A DNA stretch of 23,725 nucleotides. Source: JAUVUV01 sp964548275 (GTDB lineage: Bacteria; Gemmatimonadota; Glassbacteria; GWA2-58-10). This document shows positions 15,165-23,525 of this stretch, piece by piece. A program made the translations under genes and the position numbers. The notes below the pieces were generated by a model. It was not told the origin of the DNA. It saw only the letters and a program-made list of their open reading frames with translations, and did no database searches. Positions within the stretch are counted from its first letter, which is position 1; each line of letters begins with the position of its first letter. The stretch is from contig CAZJQI010000063.1 in assembly GCA_964548275.1 (NCBI GenBank), positions 1-23,725 on the forward strand, given 5' to 3'.

Positions 15165-18122
15165 TTAACGGCCCGCTTTCCCCACCCTGAAAATCGTTTC
15201 CTGCCAGGGGCCGAGCCTCACCTGCCCGCCAGGCACCGGCCGCAGGCTGCGAAGGTCTTCTACAGCGCCGATATCACCCTTTCCCCTGATAGTGAACTCC
15301 ACTGGCGACGGGCCAATGTTGCTTGCATAGATCAGATAGTCGTTCCTGCGCTCCACGGCACGCACCTCTGCGCCGATGACCAGCTCTCCTGATGCATCCA
15401 CACCGACCAGCGGCCTCCGCAAGTGGAGCTTGTCTGCCAGCGGAGCCAGCAGCTTGTGGTAATCGGTCGGCTCAAGCGGTGCTGTCAGGTAATACAGGCA
15501 CCCTCGGCCTTTGCTGACCAGCACTATCGCCGGGCGGCTGTCAGTGAAACGGGCGAGCACCGTGTTCTTACCGGGATCGGTAGTCTGGATCAGGCCGTTC
15601 GAGTGCAAATGTACGCGCTTGTTCCTGAAAATATCAGCTTCCTCGGTGACTATGTCCTGCCTGACATCACCGTAAATAATAGTCTGCGTGATGCTTTGGT
15701 CGTAGTTCTGCACCATTTCGCCTTCGCCCAGCACCGGCGGCAGAATGACACCGGTTATTTTCAGACCCAGGTCCGCCACCCGGTTGTTCTCGCGGGCGTA
15801 TTGATCGAACAGGAAGGATTCGGGAACCACAACTGCCGTGCCTCCGGTTTCGACATATTTGATAATCTTATCCGTGACCTCAGGCCTGCTGTATTTGACC
15901 GCAGGCACGATCAGGAGTTTTAAACGGGAGAGCTTGCCGGCAAGAATCTGCTTTTCGCTGACAAAGCCGATCCGGCAGCCGAGAAGCCGCGAACCCTCCC
16001 AGGTGGAAAAGACCGCATCAAGGTAGGGGGTACGGCCCGCCCGGTGAAGGTGTGGCGGGACCTGTACGATACTGCTCTTGGAATAGAAAATGGCCACCTC
16101 GGGATCGGGCTTTGTAAATTCCTCGATTTCACGGTTCAGACGCCGTACATCCAGAGCGACTTTCAGTACCTCGGCCACCTCAGAAAGCGGTATGTTCCAG
16201 CTGATTGGAACCGATGAGGCTGCGAACATGGGGAATTCAGGGCTGTTTTGCTCTCTCCACAGCCATTTGGCGATTGTCGACTTGCCGTGAACAAAATGCA
16301 GCAGGAGCCCATGCGCGCCGCCGCCCATTTCCGGTTCGACCATCGCCTTTTTCTCCTGGCTCAGGCTGAGCAAAAGGTCTGAGAAAATATGCGAATGCCC
16401 GGACTCGTTGAGAATCGCATCATCAACCTCGTTGATTATCATTTCTTCGTCTATTCCGGTGGTACTGTTGGCAGAGCTGAGCATGCTGGATGTGCCGCCG
16501 GCATTGATCGGGATATCCGCATCGAGCTTGCGTATCTCGCTCTTGACCCACTTTAGATAGTCGGTGAAGCGGCGGGTGTTGAAGCAGGCCCAATCGTACC
16601 AGGCGGCGCGGTTCACATCCGGCACAGGCGCAGCATTTTTACACGGGGGTGCGGTGATCTCTGAAAAATCGCCGTAGGAGGTCTGCCAGATGCTGTTGAC
16701 CTTATCAACAGAATTGTATTTATCTTTCAGCCAGTCGCGGAACATCTGCTGGCTCCTGTCGCAGTAGCAGATATACATCAGTTCGTAGGCCATGATATTG
16801 TACATCAGGTTCGGCATTTTCTTCCAGCGCTCGCAGCGCCGTTTCATGTACTCGAGCACGGCCTGGCGGATATGCGGACTTTCCAGGCAGATCACCACGT
16901 TCTCTTTCCTGCCGCCCATGGACCACCTGTCTTTGATCAGGTGGCCGCACCAGCCGTCCCAGCCGACCCGGTGTGTGTCCGGATACTTATGATAAGCCTC
17001 GTAGACCGGTGAAGTTTCGATATCGCCTCTGGAGCCGCCCCCCACAGTATAGGTCTCTCGTACGTGGTCGTACGGGGCGAAATAATCCAGCAGCGCGCCC
17101 CTGTTGATCGAGTGCATTGCCAGAAAGATCACCGGGGCGCCGTTCTCGTAGCGGAAAAAGCCATCCGATTGTTTTAAGCCCTTCAGTTTGGGCAGAGGAG
17201 GTACGTATAGGTCTTTCAGGCGGTCCATTTCATCTGCGGCTTCTGTGCAGGAGGCGATCACGTATTCGAGGATCTTTTTTTCTTCCTCCTCATTCTGGAA
17301 CCAGACCAGTTTGCTTCTCACCTCGAGGCCTAATCGTGCAGTTTCCAGAGGGATTCTCCAATAAAGAGTCTGGTATCCCATGGCCTCAGCGGCTTTGACC
17401 TTGTCTTTGAGATGGGCCACCTTTTCTTTTGCCCGCGCTCTAAGAGTTGATATTTCGGGATCCTGTTCGATTTTATCTTCCGGGCCGGCAAGCGAGGGGT
17501 ACACATAACGGTCGTCTATCACCACCCGGCAGTCCCATGGATCAGCCAGCGATGCGGTTTGGGCGTTTTCCTCGCCGGAAACCAGCCGGATGTTGTCCAG
17601 GTAAAGCACGCCACCGTTGATGCGACCAAAGTCCAGGCGAAACTTGCGTATTCTATCCAGAGCAAGAGGCCGGTTGCCCTCTTCGACATTCGCTTTGGCC
17701 AGCAGGAGCTCATAGTGGTTCCAGCCCTTTATCATAAAAATCTTGCGTCCCCGGTACGACTGGCCTTCCCAGCTTGCTTCTTCATCTGTAGCCAGCTCGT
17801 CGAAAATCTGGATCAAGCCGGACTGGATCCGTTCGCTTGGATTGTAAATGTCGAATTTCAACAGCTCGTATCCGCTCCAGTCGCGGGGAATAGCCTCGGT
17901 CTCGAGGATGCGGGTGCGCCTGTCGTTCAAATCGATTTTAACCACGCTCTTGCCATGGGCAGGGTGTTCGCCGGACAGGGACATTGGGCCTGTCCAGCGA
18001 GCGAGAGATTCCTGCCTTTCGAAATCATCCAGAACGAGTGTTTTTGTCCCTTTTCCAGAGCTGCAGCCAATCACTGTCAGAAAGGCCAGCGATAGCGCAT
18101 TCAGTAATGTATGGTTTATCAT
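15165..18122 (-). CDS. GH42-like exported lipoprotein with N-terminal CBM11-like domain (paralogue A)
   Basis: This 985-residue protein starts at ATG 18122 (weak ribosome site). Residues 1-20 form a lipoprotein signal with V-I-G-C and Cys20. Residues about 29-185 are a CBM11-like jelly roll (L-D-D-F-E at the start, Y-L-D-N-I-R-L at the end). The barrel from about 310 to 640 has GH42-like features: Y-E-L-M-Y-I-C-Y-C followed by F-R-D-W-L-K-D-K-Y-N-S-V-D-K-V-N matches the acid/base strand region, giving Glu447, and M-V-E-P-E-M-G-G gives a nucleophile candidate Glu596. Residues about 690-900 match the GH42 trimerisation (amidotransferase-like) domain. In typical GH-A enzymes Asn precedes the acid/base Glu; here it is Tyr446. 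Role: exo-acting glycosidase-like, substrate unknown. It is downstream of a close paralogue on the same strand. Confidence 0.7.
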   Translation of the reverse strand: MINHTLLNALSLAFLTVIGCSSGKGTKTLVLDDFERQESLARWTGPMSLSGEHPAHGKSVVKIDLNDRRTRILETEAIPRDWSGYELLKFDIYNPSERIQSGLIQIFDELATDEEASWEGQSYRGRKIFMIKGWNHYELLLAKANVEEGNRPLALDRIRKFRLDFGRINGGVLYLDNIRLVSGEENAQTASLADPWDCRVVIDDRYVYPSLAGPEDKIEQDPEISTLRARAKEKVAHLKDKVKAAEAMGYQTLYWRIPLETARLGLEVRSKLVWFQNEEEEKKILEYVIASCTEAADEMDRLKDLYVPPLPKLKGLKQSDGFFRYENGAPVIFLAMHSINRGALLDYFAPYDHVRETYTVGGGSRGDIETSPVYEAYHKYPDTHRVGWDGWCGHLIKDRWSMGGRKENVVICLESPHIRQAVLEYMKRRCERWKKMPNLMYNIMAYELMYICYCDRSQQMFRDWLKDKYNSVDKVNSIWQTSYGDFSEITAPPCKNAAPVPDVNRAAWYDWACFNTRRFTDYLKWVKSEIRKLDADIPINAGGTSSMLSSANSTTGIDEEMIINEVDDAILNESGHSHIFSDLLLSLSQEKKAMVEPEMGGGAHGLLLHFVHGKSTIAKWLWREQNSPEFPMFAASSVPISWNIPLSEVAEVLKVALDVRRLNREIEEFTKPDPEVAIFYSKSSIVQVPPHLHRAGRTPYLDAVFSTWEGSRLLGCRIGFVSEKQILAGKLSRLKLLIVPAVKYSRPEVTDKIIKYVETGGTAVVVPESFLFDQYARENNRVADLGLKITGVILPPVLGEGEMVQNYDQSITQTIIYGDVRQDIVTEEADIFRNKRVHLHSNGLIQTTDPGKNTVLARFTDSRPAIVLVSKGRGCLYYLTAPLEPTDYHKLLAPLADKLHLRRPLVGVDASGELVIGAEVRAVERRNDYLIYASNIGPSPVEFTIRGKGDIGAVEDLRSLRPVPGGQVRLGPWQETIFRVGKAGR

Positions 18123-18161
18123 ATCTCATCCGATCCGGTTATAAGGTTTGAGGAGGATAAG

Positions 18162-18375
18162 TTAGCCCGGATTATTCATGAATTAGTAAGATGTTATGTT
18201 CTCCCGGGGCCTGGGGGGCGGCGGGCGCATGAAATGCGCTCCGTTGCGCGAAAGCGCAACGCTCTGTGCGACCCAAGTCGCACAGCCGCCGCCCCCTCCC
18301 TCGGTGGCTGATAAAAATGTGAAAATAATTGACTAGCCCTGTCAAAGTCTGAGTTTCATGAATAATCCGGGTTAA
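18162..18375 (+). repeat. Structured MITE-like repeat, copy 2, between tandem paralogues
   Basis: This copy has perfect 17-bp terminal inverted repeats, CCCGGATTATTCATGAA at 18166-18182 and its reverse complement at 18355-18371, with similarity extending to TTA on both sides. The cloverleaf core is 18213-18297. The outer stem is 18213-18224 with 18286-18297. Hairpin 1 is 18225-18239 (GAA loop), hairpin 2 is 18242-18261 (GAAA tetraloop) and hairpin 3 is 18264-18285 (CCAA loop). It is about 85-90% identical to 6498-6704 by eye in the core and has no ORF. The ends resemble those I recall from IS1380-type elements, but I cannot verify this. It sits between two leftward genes, where the hairpins could reduce read-through. 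Confidence 0.87.
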
Positions 18376-18382
18376 TGAGGTA

Positions 18383-21300
18383 TCAGCGGTTTCCGGCCTT
18401 CTCGATCCTGAAAATCGTCTCCTGCCAGGGGCCGAGTCTCACCTCTCCGCCAGGCACAGGCCGAAGGGTGCGAAGGTCCTCCACAGAACCGATCTCTCCC
18501 TTTCCCTTTATCGTAAATTCCACCGGAGACGACCCAAGGTTGCTTGCATACATCAGATAGTCGTTCTCACGCTCCACGGCACGCACCTCCGCCCCGGTGA
18601 CCAGGTTGCCGTCTGCATCCACACCGACAAGCGGACGCCGCAGATCGAGATTTTCGGCCAGTGGAGCTAAAATCTGATGATAGTCCGTTGCCCCCAGCGG
18701 CGCGGCAAGGTAGTAGACAGTTCCCCGGCCCTTTTTCACCAGCACGATAGCCGGGCTGCCGTCAGTGAAACTTGCCAGCACCTTGTTATTTCCCGGGTCG
18801 ATTTTCTGCACCAGGCCGTCCGAGTGCAGGATCAGCCCGTTTTTTCCGCGGAAAATGTCCCCGTTGCCAGCCCTTATCTCCCTTTTTACCTCACCGTAAA
18901 CAATAGTCTGGGTGAAACTCTGGTCGTAGTTCTGCACCATTTCGCCCTCGCCCAGAATTTCCGGCAGGATGACATCGGTTACTTTCAAGCCCAATTCAGG
19001 GACCCTGTCTTGTTCGTGAGCGTACTGGTCGAAAAGGAACGATTCAGGCACAACAAGCGCCACGCCGCCTTTTTCGATATATTCCAGCACCGCGTCAACG
19101 ACTTCAGGCTGAACATACTTGACCGCAGGCACGATCAGAAGCTTGAATCGAGACAGCTTGCCATCGAGGATCTGCCTTTCGGTGACAAAACCGACCCGGC
19201 AGCCCAGGTAGCGGGAGCCTTCCCAGGCGGCGTGCAGGACATTGAGATAGGGGGTGCGGCCTGAGCGGTGAAGGCGGGGCGGGGCCTGCACGATACTGCT
19301 CCTGGAGTAAAGGATCGCCACTTCCGGCTCAGGTTTGGTGAACCCGGTGATTTCATTTGCCAGGCGGCGGATATCCAGCCCGATTCGCAGTACCTCCTCC
19401 AGATCAGCCAGGGTGATATTCCAGCCGTGCGGAATGGAACTGGAGTTCATCGAGTGGTACTCCACACTCGGCGTGCGCGCCCACCACCACTTGGCAATCG
19501 ATGATTTTCCTTTCAGGAAATGCAGCAGTGTCCCGTGGGCAGAGCCGCCCATCTCAGGCTCGACCATCGCCATTTTCCTGTTGCTCAGGCTCAGGAAAAG
19601 GTCGGAGAAAATATGCGAGTGCCCGGACTCGTTGAGAATCACATCATCGACCTCGTTGATTATCAGCTCCTCATCGATGCCTGTAGTGCTGTTGGCTGAG
19701 CTCAGCATGCTCGAGGTGCCGCCTGCGCAGATCGGGATATCCGGGTCGAGCTTGCGGATTTCGGCCTTGTTCCACTTGAGATAGTCAGTGAAGCGCCGGG
19801 CGTTGAACACCGCCCAGTCGTACCAGGCAGCGCGGTTCACCTCCTGCACAGGCGCTGCGTTTTTAGTCTCCGGAGCCCTTATCCGGTCGAACGAGCCGTA
19901 GGAGGTACGCCAGGTCTGGTTTACCTTTTCTATCGAGCCGTACTTGTCTTGGAGCCATTTGCGGAACATCTCCTGGCTTTTCTCACAATAGCAGATATAC
20001 ATCAGCTCGTAGGCCATGATATTGTACAGCAGGTTCGGGTTGTTTTTCCACTGGTCATAGCGCCGTTTCATGTATTTGAGCACCGCCTCCCGGATATGTG
20101 GACTTTCCAGGCAGAGCACCACGGTTTCCTTGCGGCCGCCCATGGACCACCTGTCCTTGATCAGGTGGCCGCACCAGCCGTCCCAGCCCACGCGATGGGT
20201 GTCCGGGTACTTGTGAAATGCCTCGTATACCGGCGAGGTCTCGATATCGTAGCGGGAGCCACCGCCCACAGTGTAGCTTTCCAGACGGTGGTTGAACGGC
20301 GCGAAATAATCCATCAGCGGGCCGTCATTTACATTCAGCACCGAGAGGATCAGCACCGGGTTGCCCAGTTCGTCCCTGAAATAACCGTCCTTCTGTTTCA
20401 GACCTTTCAGAACAGGGTAGTCCGGCACGTAGAGCAGGTGCGGATTGACCTCATCCTCCGGCAGTTCAACTCTCTCCTGGTCAGCGGCTGAAAGGATGGT
20501 GCTCATCTCCCCGGCCGCCCTGGTGCAAGAGGCGATAATATGTTCGAGAATCTTTTTCTCCTCTTCCTCGCTCTGGAACCAGACCAGTTTGCTCCGCACA
20601 CCCATGCCGACCTCGGCTGAAATAAGCGGGATTCGCCAGTAGTGGGTCTGGTAGCCCTGAAGCTCGGCTGTGTTGAGTTCTGCTTCGAGCCTGGCTACAG
20701 CTTTTTTGGCGCGTTTCCTTAAGTCTGAAATTTCCTGGCTAGGTTTGATTTTTTCCTCGGGTCCGTAGAGCGAGGGGAACACGTAACGGTTGTTTATTAC
20801 CACCCGGCAGCTCCGCGGGTCAGCCTGGGTTGCTGTGTTCGGGTCTTCTTTTCCGGAGACCAGCCGGAAATTGTCCAGGTAGAATTCACCGCCAAGGCGG
20901 CTGAAATCGAGCCGGAACCTGCGGATTTTACCTAATGCCAGCCCTCTGTCGCCCTCCTCGACCCTCGCTTTGTCGAGCATGAACTCGTAGTGGTTCCAGC
21001 CTCTGTTCATGAATATTTTCCCGCCGCGATAGCTCTGGCCACGAAGTTCAGCGTCTTCATCAGAGCCAAGTCCGTCATAAATCTGAATCCCTGCTATCCG
21101 GACAGTGCCGCTGGGATTGTAAATGTCGAATTTGAGCAGTTCGTAGCCGCTCCAGTCGCCGGGAAGACTCTCGCTTTCCAGCACGCGCGAACGCCTGTCC
21201 GACAGGTCGAGCCGCAGACAGCTTCTGCCGTGAGCTGGATACTCCCCTGAAAGAGAGACCGGGCCTTTCCACTGTTTCAAGCTTGATTCGCTCTCGAAAT

Positions 21301-21400
21301 CATCGAGCAGGAAAGTATCCGCAAAAACGATCCCGGTTGTATTCAATAAGAAGGATACAAACAAGGCAAGCACGATAATACCTGTTTTTCGCCGATTCAT
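18383..21400 (-). CDS. GH42-like secreted protein with N-terminal CBM11-like domain (paralogue B)
   Basis: This 1005-residue protein starts at ATG 21400 with GGAG 8 bases upstream. It is a full-length paralogue of the protein encoded at 15165-18122, with the same domain order: CBM11-like (about 31-190), helical linker, GH42-like barrel, trimerisation-like domain and small beta C-terminus ending near L-G-P-W-Q-E-T-I-F-R. The equivalent acidic residues are Glu465 (A-Y-E-L-M-Y) and Glu614 (M-V-E-P-E-M). It differs in having a Sec signal peptide with cleavage near V-F-A/D (27) and no lipobox Cys, and in about 19 extra residues around 302-320. So one paralogue is probably membrane-tethered and this one released. 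It is the upstream gene of the leftward pair, separated by the structured repeat. Confidence 0.72.
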   Translation of the reverse strand: MNRRKTGIIVLALFVSFLLNTTGIVFADTFLLDDFESESSLKQWKGPVSLSGEYPAHGRSCLRLDLSDRRSRVLESESLPGDWSGYELLKFDIYNPSGTVRIAGIQIYDGLGSDEDAELRGQSYRGGKIFMNRGWNHYEFMLDKARVEEGDRGLALGKIRRFRLDFSRLGGEFYLDNFRLVSGKEDPNTATQADPRSCRVVINNRYVFPSLYGPEEKIKPSQEISDLRKRAKKAVARLEAELNTAELQGYQTHYWRIPLISAEVGMGVRSKLVWFQSEEEEKKILEHIIASCTRAAGEMSTILSAADQERVELPEDEVNPHLLYVPDYPVLKGLKQKDGYFRDELGNPVLILSVLNVNDGPLMDYFAPFNHRLESYTVGGGSRYDIETSPVYEAFHKYPDTHRVGWDGWCGHLIKDRWSMGGRKETVVLCLESPHIREAVLKYMKRRYDQWKNNPNLLYNIMAYELMYICYCEKSQEMFRKWLQDKYGSIEKVNQTWRTSYGSFDRIRAPETKNAAPVQEVNRAAWYDWAVFNARRFTDYLKWNKAEIRKLDPDIPICAGGTSSMLSSANSTTGIDEELIINEVDDVILNESGHSHIFSDLFLSLSNRKMAMVEPEMGGSAHGTLLHFLKGKSSIAKWWWARTPSVEYHSMNSSSIPHGWNITLADLEEVLRIGLDIRRLANEITGFTKPEPEVAILYSRSSIVQAPPRLHRSGRTPYLNVLHAAWEGSRYLGCRVGFVTERQILDGKLSRFKLLIVPAVKYVQPEVVDAVLEYIEKGGVALVVPESFLFDQYAHEQDRVPELGLKVTDVILPEILGEGEMVQNYDQSFTQTIVYGEVKREIRAGNGDIFRGKNGLILHSDGLVQKIDPGNNKVLASFTDGSPAIVLVKKGRGTVYYLAAPLGATDYHQILAPLAENLDLRRPLVGVDADGNLVTGAEVRAVERENDYLMYASNLGSSPVEFTIKGKGEIGSVEDLRTLRPVPGGEVRLGPWQETIFRIEKAGNR

Positions 21401-21758
21401 TCTGATCTCCAGGTTTGTTTAAAGATTACCAGAGTTAGTCGAAAGATGTTTACTTTTTCAGATCAGATAATGACAGAAACAAAAAGAATGCCAGTGCCCG
21501 ATTTGAATCTAAGTTCTTTGATTTGAGGAGTTAAGCAGCAAGCAGAGAGATTCGGATTTCTCATTTTCGCATATCCGGTGTCAGGAATGAGAAAATAAGA
21601 TTCCAACCAGCGCTTTATCTCTACAATCTCGCTAAAATCAGTTTTGTATTATTATATATTAAAGAGTATTTTGAAATATCCTAATTATTTACTAATATTT
21701 GCTAACAAAATCTGAATTCAATGAAAATCGATAAGGCAAAGCTTGCAGAGGCTTGGCG
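21401..21758. other. Divergent AT-rich intergenic region
   Basis: This 358-bp region separates the leftward GH42-like gene from the rightward DUF4091 gene and should hold promoters for both. No coding frame or repeat is seen. It is markedly more AT-rich than the genes, especially at 21640-21720. Confidence 0.5.
21671..21698 (+). promoter_or_regulatory. Candidate sigma-70-type promoter for the DUF4091 gene
   Basis: TTGAAA (21671-21676) and TAATAT (21693-21698) are separated by 16 bp in the AT-rich divergent region, about 60 bp before the start codon. AT-rich DNA gives such matches by chance. Confidence 0.25.
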
Positions 21759-23525
21759 ATGAAAAAAACATTAATCATTCTCCTGCTTTCTATACTTACC
21801 ACTCCATGCCGGGCGGGTATTGCAGCCTGGGCTCATGATTATCTTAAATTCATGGACAAGACCTTATCCGCCCCGGTGAATCCGGATACGCTGCTCCGCC
21901 TCCGAGTTACAAGGGGCGAGTATGAACCGGTATCTTTCGCGGTGTGCTCAAGCGAGGCAGTCTCGCTAACGGTTTCGGTTGTCTCGGTGGAAGGTTCCTT
22001 CGCTTTGCCGTTGGAATGGCTCGAAATTCACGAGGTGAGAAGCCTGGAGCCAACCACTCCCTATAACCGTCTTTACGAAATAGAGGGAGCAGCCGACCTT
22101 ATGGCCAACATAAACTATTACTTCTGGATTACAGTCCACCCGCCGGAGAATGCGCCGGCAAGAACCTTCACCGCAGAGGTGGTTCTCCAGACTCCAACGG
22201 AAACCAGAATTCTGCCGCTCCAATGCGAGGTTCTCCCGTTCACTCTGGCGGTGAGCCCGATAACCGGCGGGGTTTTCATGGCCGGCACCGATATCCCTGC
22301 CAGTTGGTACCGCGATATGAATGAGCATGGCTTGAACGCGATCCAGTTTTTCTGGTCCGGGACAGGGATCCAGGTAATTAGAGAGGGAGATAAGCTGGTT
22401 CTGGATTTCAGCGGGCTGGATCATTTTATGGCCAATTTCCTGGCCGGGGGAATGAATGGGCCGGTGACAATCAGCCTGGGAAACGACTATAACATGCATT
22501 ACGAGCGCGCAATTGCCGCAGCTTTCGATATCCCGGTAATAAGATATCCTGAAATTGGCGGTAAGGCGGCCTGGGGCCCGGAAATAAGTCCCCAGCTGGA
22601 CAGCCTGTTTGTCGAGGGCCTGCGCCAGATCCTCGACCACTGGAACTCGATGAATTATCCCGAGCTGGTCGTTCTGATCTACGATGAGCCCACAGAGCGC
22701 CTGATCGAGCGCCACAAGAGCCGTTTCGATCTGCTCAAAACAGTAATGCCGGACACGAGGGTGTATGGGGTGGTGATGAACCGGCGAAGCTGGGCCGAGG
22801 ATCTGAGCAACCAGTGCGATATAATCGTCTCGGACGGCGATTATCTCGGCTGCCGGGACGTGGCTGCCGCTCACGGCCTGGATTGCTGGGTTTACAGCTT
22901 TCCGCTTAACGCGGTCTCCAAATCCCGCTACAGGATGGGGTTGATGGCCTGGCGCAGCGACGCCCAGGCTACCTGGTTCTGGATGTACAATTACTGGAAA
23001 TACGACCCGGATGGCTGCGCGGTTTACCCCCATACCGACGATCCGGAAAAGTTGATCAGGACAACCTACTGGGAGGGAATCCGGGAGGGAATCGATGATA
23101 TCCGCTACATGGCAACCGCCCAAGGCCTGATCGAAGAGGCCGGAGCAGAGGCGCAATGGGCTGCTGATACAATCGAGGCAATACGAAAGTCGATAAACCC
23201 CGAAACATTGATCACGGAAGAAAGGATTAAACAAATAAGGGACGAGTTGATCGAGATCATTATCGCGCTTCGCACAGAAATCCGGAAACCCTGTGATATC
23301 AACAATGACGGCCGCGCCGACATCCGCGATGTAATCGCCCTGCTGCTTCTGGCACGTTCATCCCCGGGTGATCCACGCCTTGACAGGGATGGTGACAGCA
23401 CTTATTCGATCAACGACGTGATTCTCCTTCTGACTGACATCTTTACCGGGAATTGCCGGCTGAGCGTCCGCCTACAAGGAGTTGTGGATACGCCGAAAAT
23501 GGATGGTCTTATACATACAGAATGA
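21759..23525 (+). CDS. Secreted DUF4091 (GH123-like) protein with C-terminal type I dockerin
   Basis: I place the start at ATG 21759; a TTG two codons upstream is possible but less likely. The 588-residue product has a signal peptide (cleavage near C-R-A/G, residue 19). An N-terminal beta-sandwich (about 20-165) contains R-G-E-Y-E-P-V-S-F, typical of DUF4091/GH123-type proteins. The barrel carries V-V-L-I-Y-D-E-P, with the adjacent Asp309-Glu310 pair matching the catalytic D-E of GH123-like enzymes. The late G-I-R-E-G-I-D-D-I-R-Y motif is a DUF4091 hallmark. Residues 512-566 are a type I dockerin with two calcium loops, D-I-N-N-D-G-R-A-D-I-R-D and D-R-D-G-D-S-T-Y-S-I-N-D. A short tail follows. 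It is probably held in a complex or on the surface by a cohesin; none is in the window. Confidence 0.8.
   Translation: MKKTLIILLLSILTTPCRAGIAAWAHDYLKFMDKTLSAPVNPDTLLRLRVTRGEYEPVSFAVCSSEAVSLTVSVVSVEGSFALPLEWLEIHEVRSLEPTTPYNRLYEIEGAADLMANINYYFWITVHPPENAPARTFTAEVVLQTPTETRILPLQCEVLPFTLAVSPITGGVFMAGTDIPASWYRDMNEHGLNAIQFFWSGTGIQVIREGDKLVLDFSGLDHFMANFLAGGMNGPVTISLGNDYNMHYERAIAAAFDIPVIRYPEIGGKAAWGPEISPQLDSLFVEGLRQILDHWNSMNYPELVVLIYDEPTERLIERHKSRFDLLKTVMPDTRVYGVVMNRRSWAEDLSNQCDIIVSDGDYLGCRDVAAAHGLDCWVYSFPLNAVSKSRYRMGLMAWRSDAQATWFWMYNYWKYDPDGCAVYPHTDDPEKLIRTTYWEGIREGIDDIRYMATAQGLIEEAGAEAQWAADTIEAIRKSINPETLITEERIKQIRDELIEIIIALRTEIRKPCDINNDGRADIRDVIALLLLARSSPGDPRLDRDGDSTYSINDVILLLTDIFTGNCRLSVRLQGVVDTPKMDGLIHTE

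Noticed and set aside
15165..21400. Direct repeats at DNA level within the GH42-like pair
   Set aside because: Local matches reflect the paralogous coding sequences rather than a separate repeat element.
21966..23234. Long leftward open frame (422 codons) opposite the DUF4091 gene
   Set aside because: It is antisense to a gene with clear domains and signal peptide, has no recognisable motif, and reflects GC-rich codon bias on the other strand.
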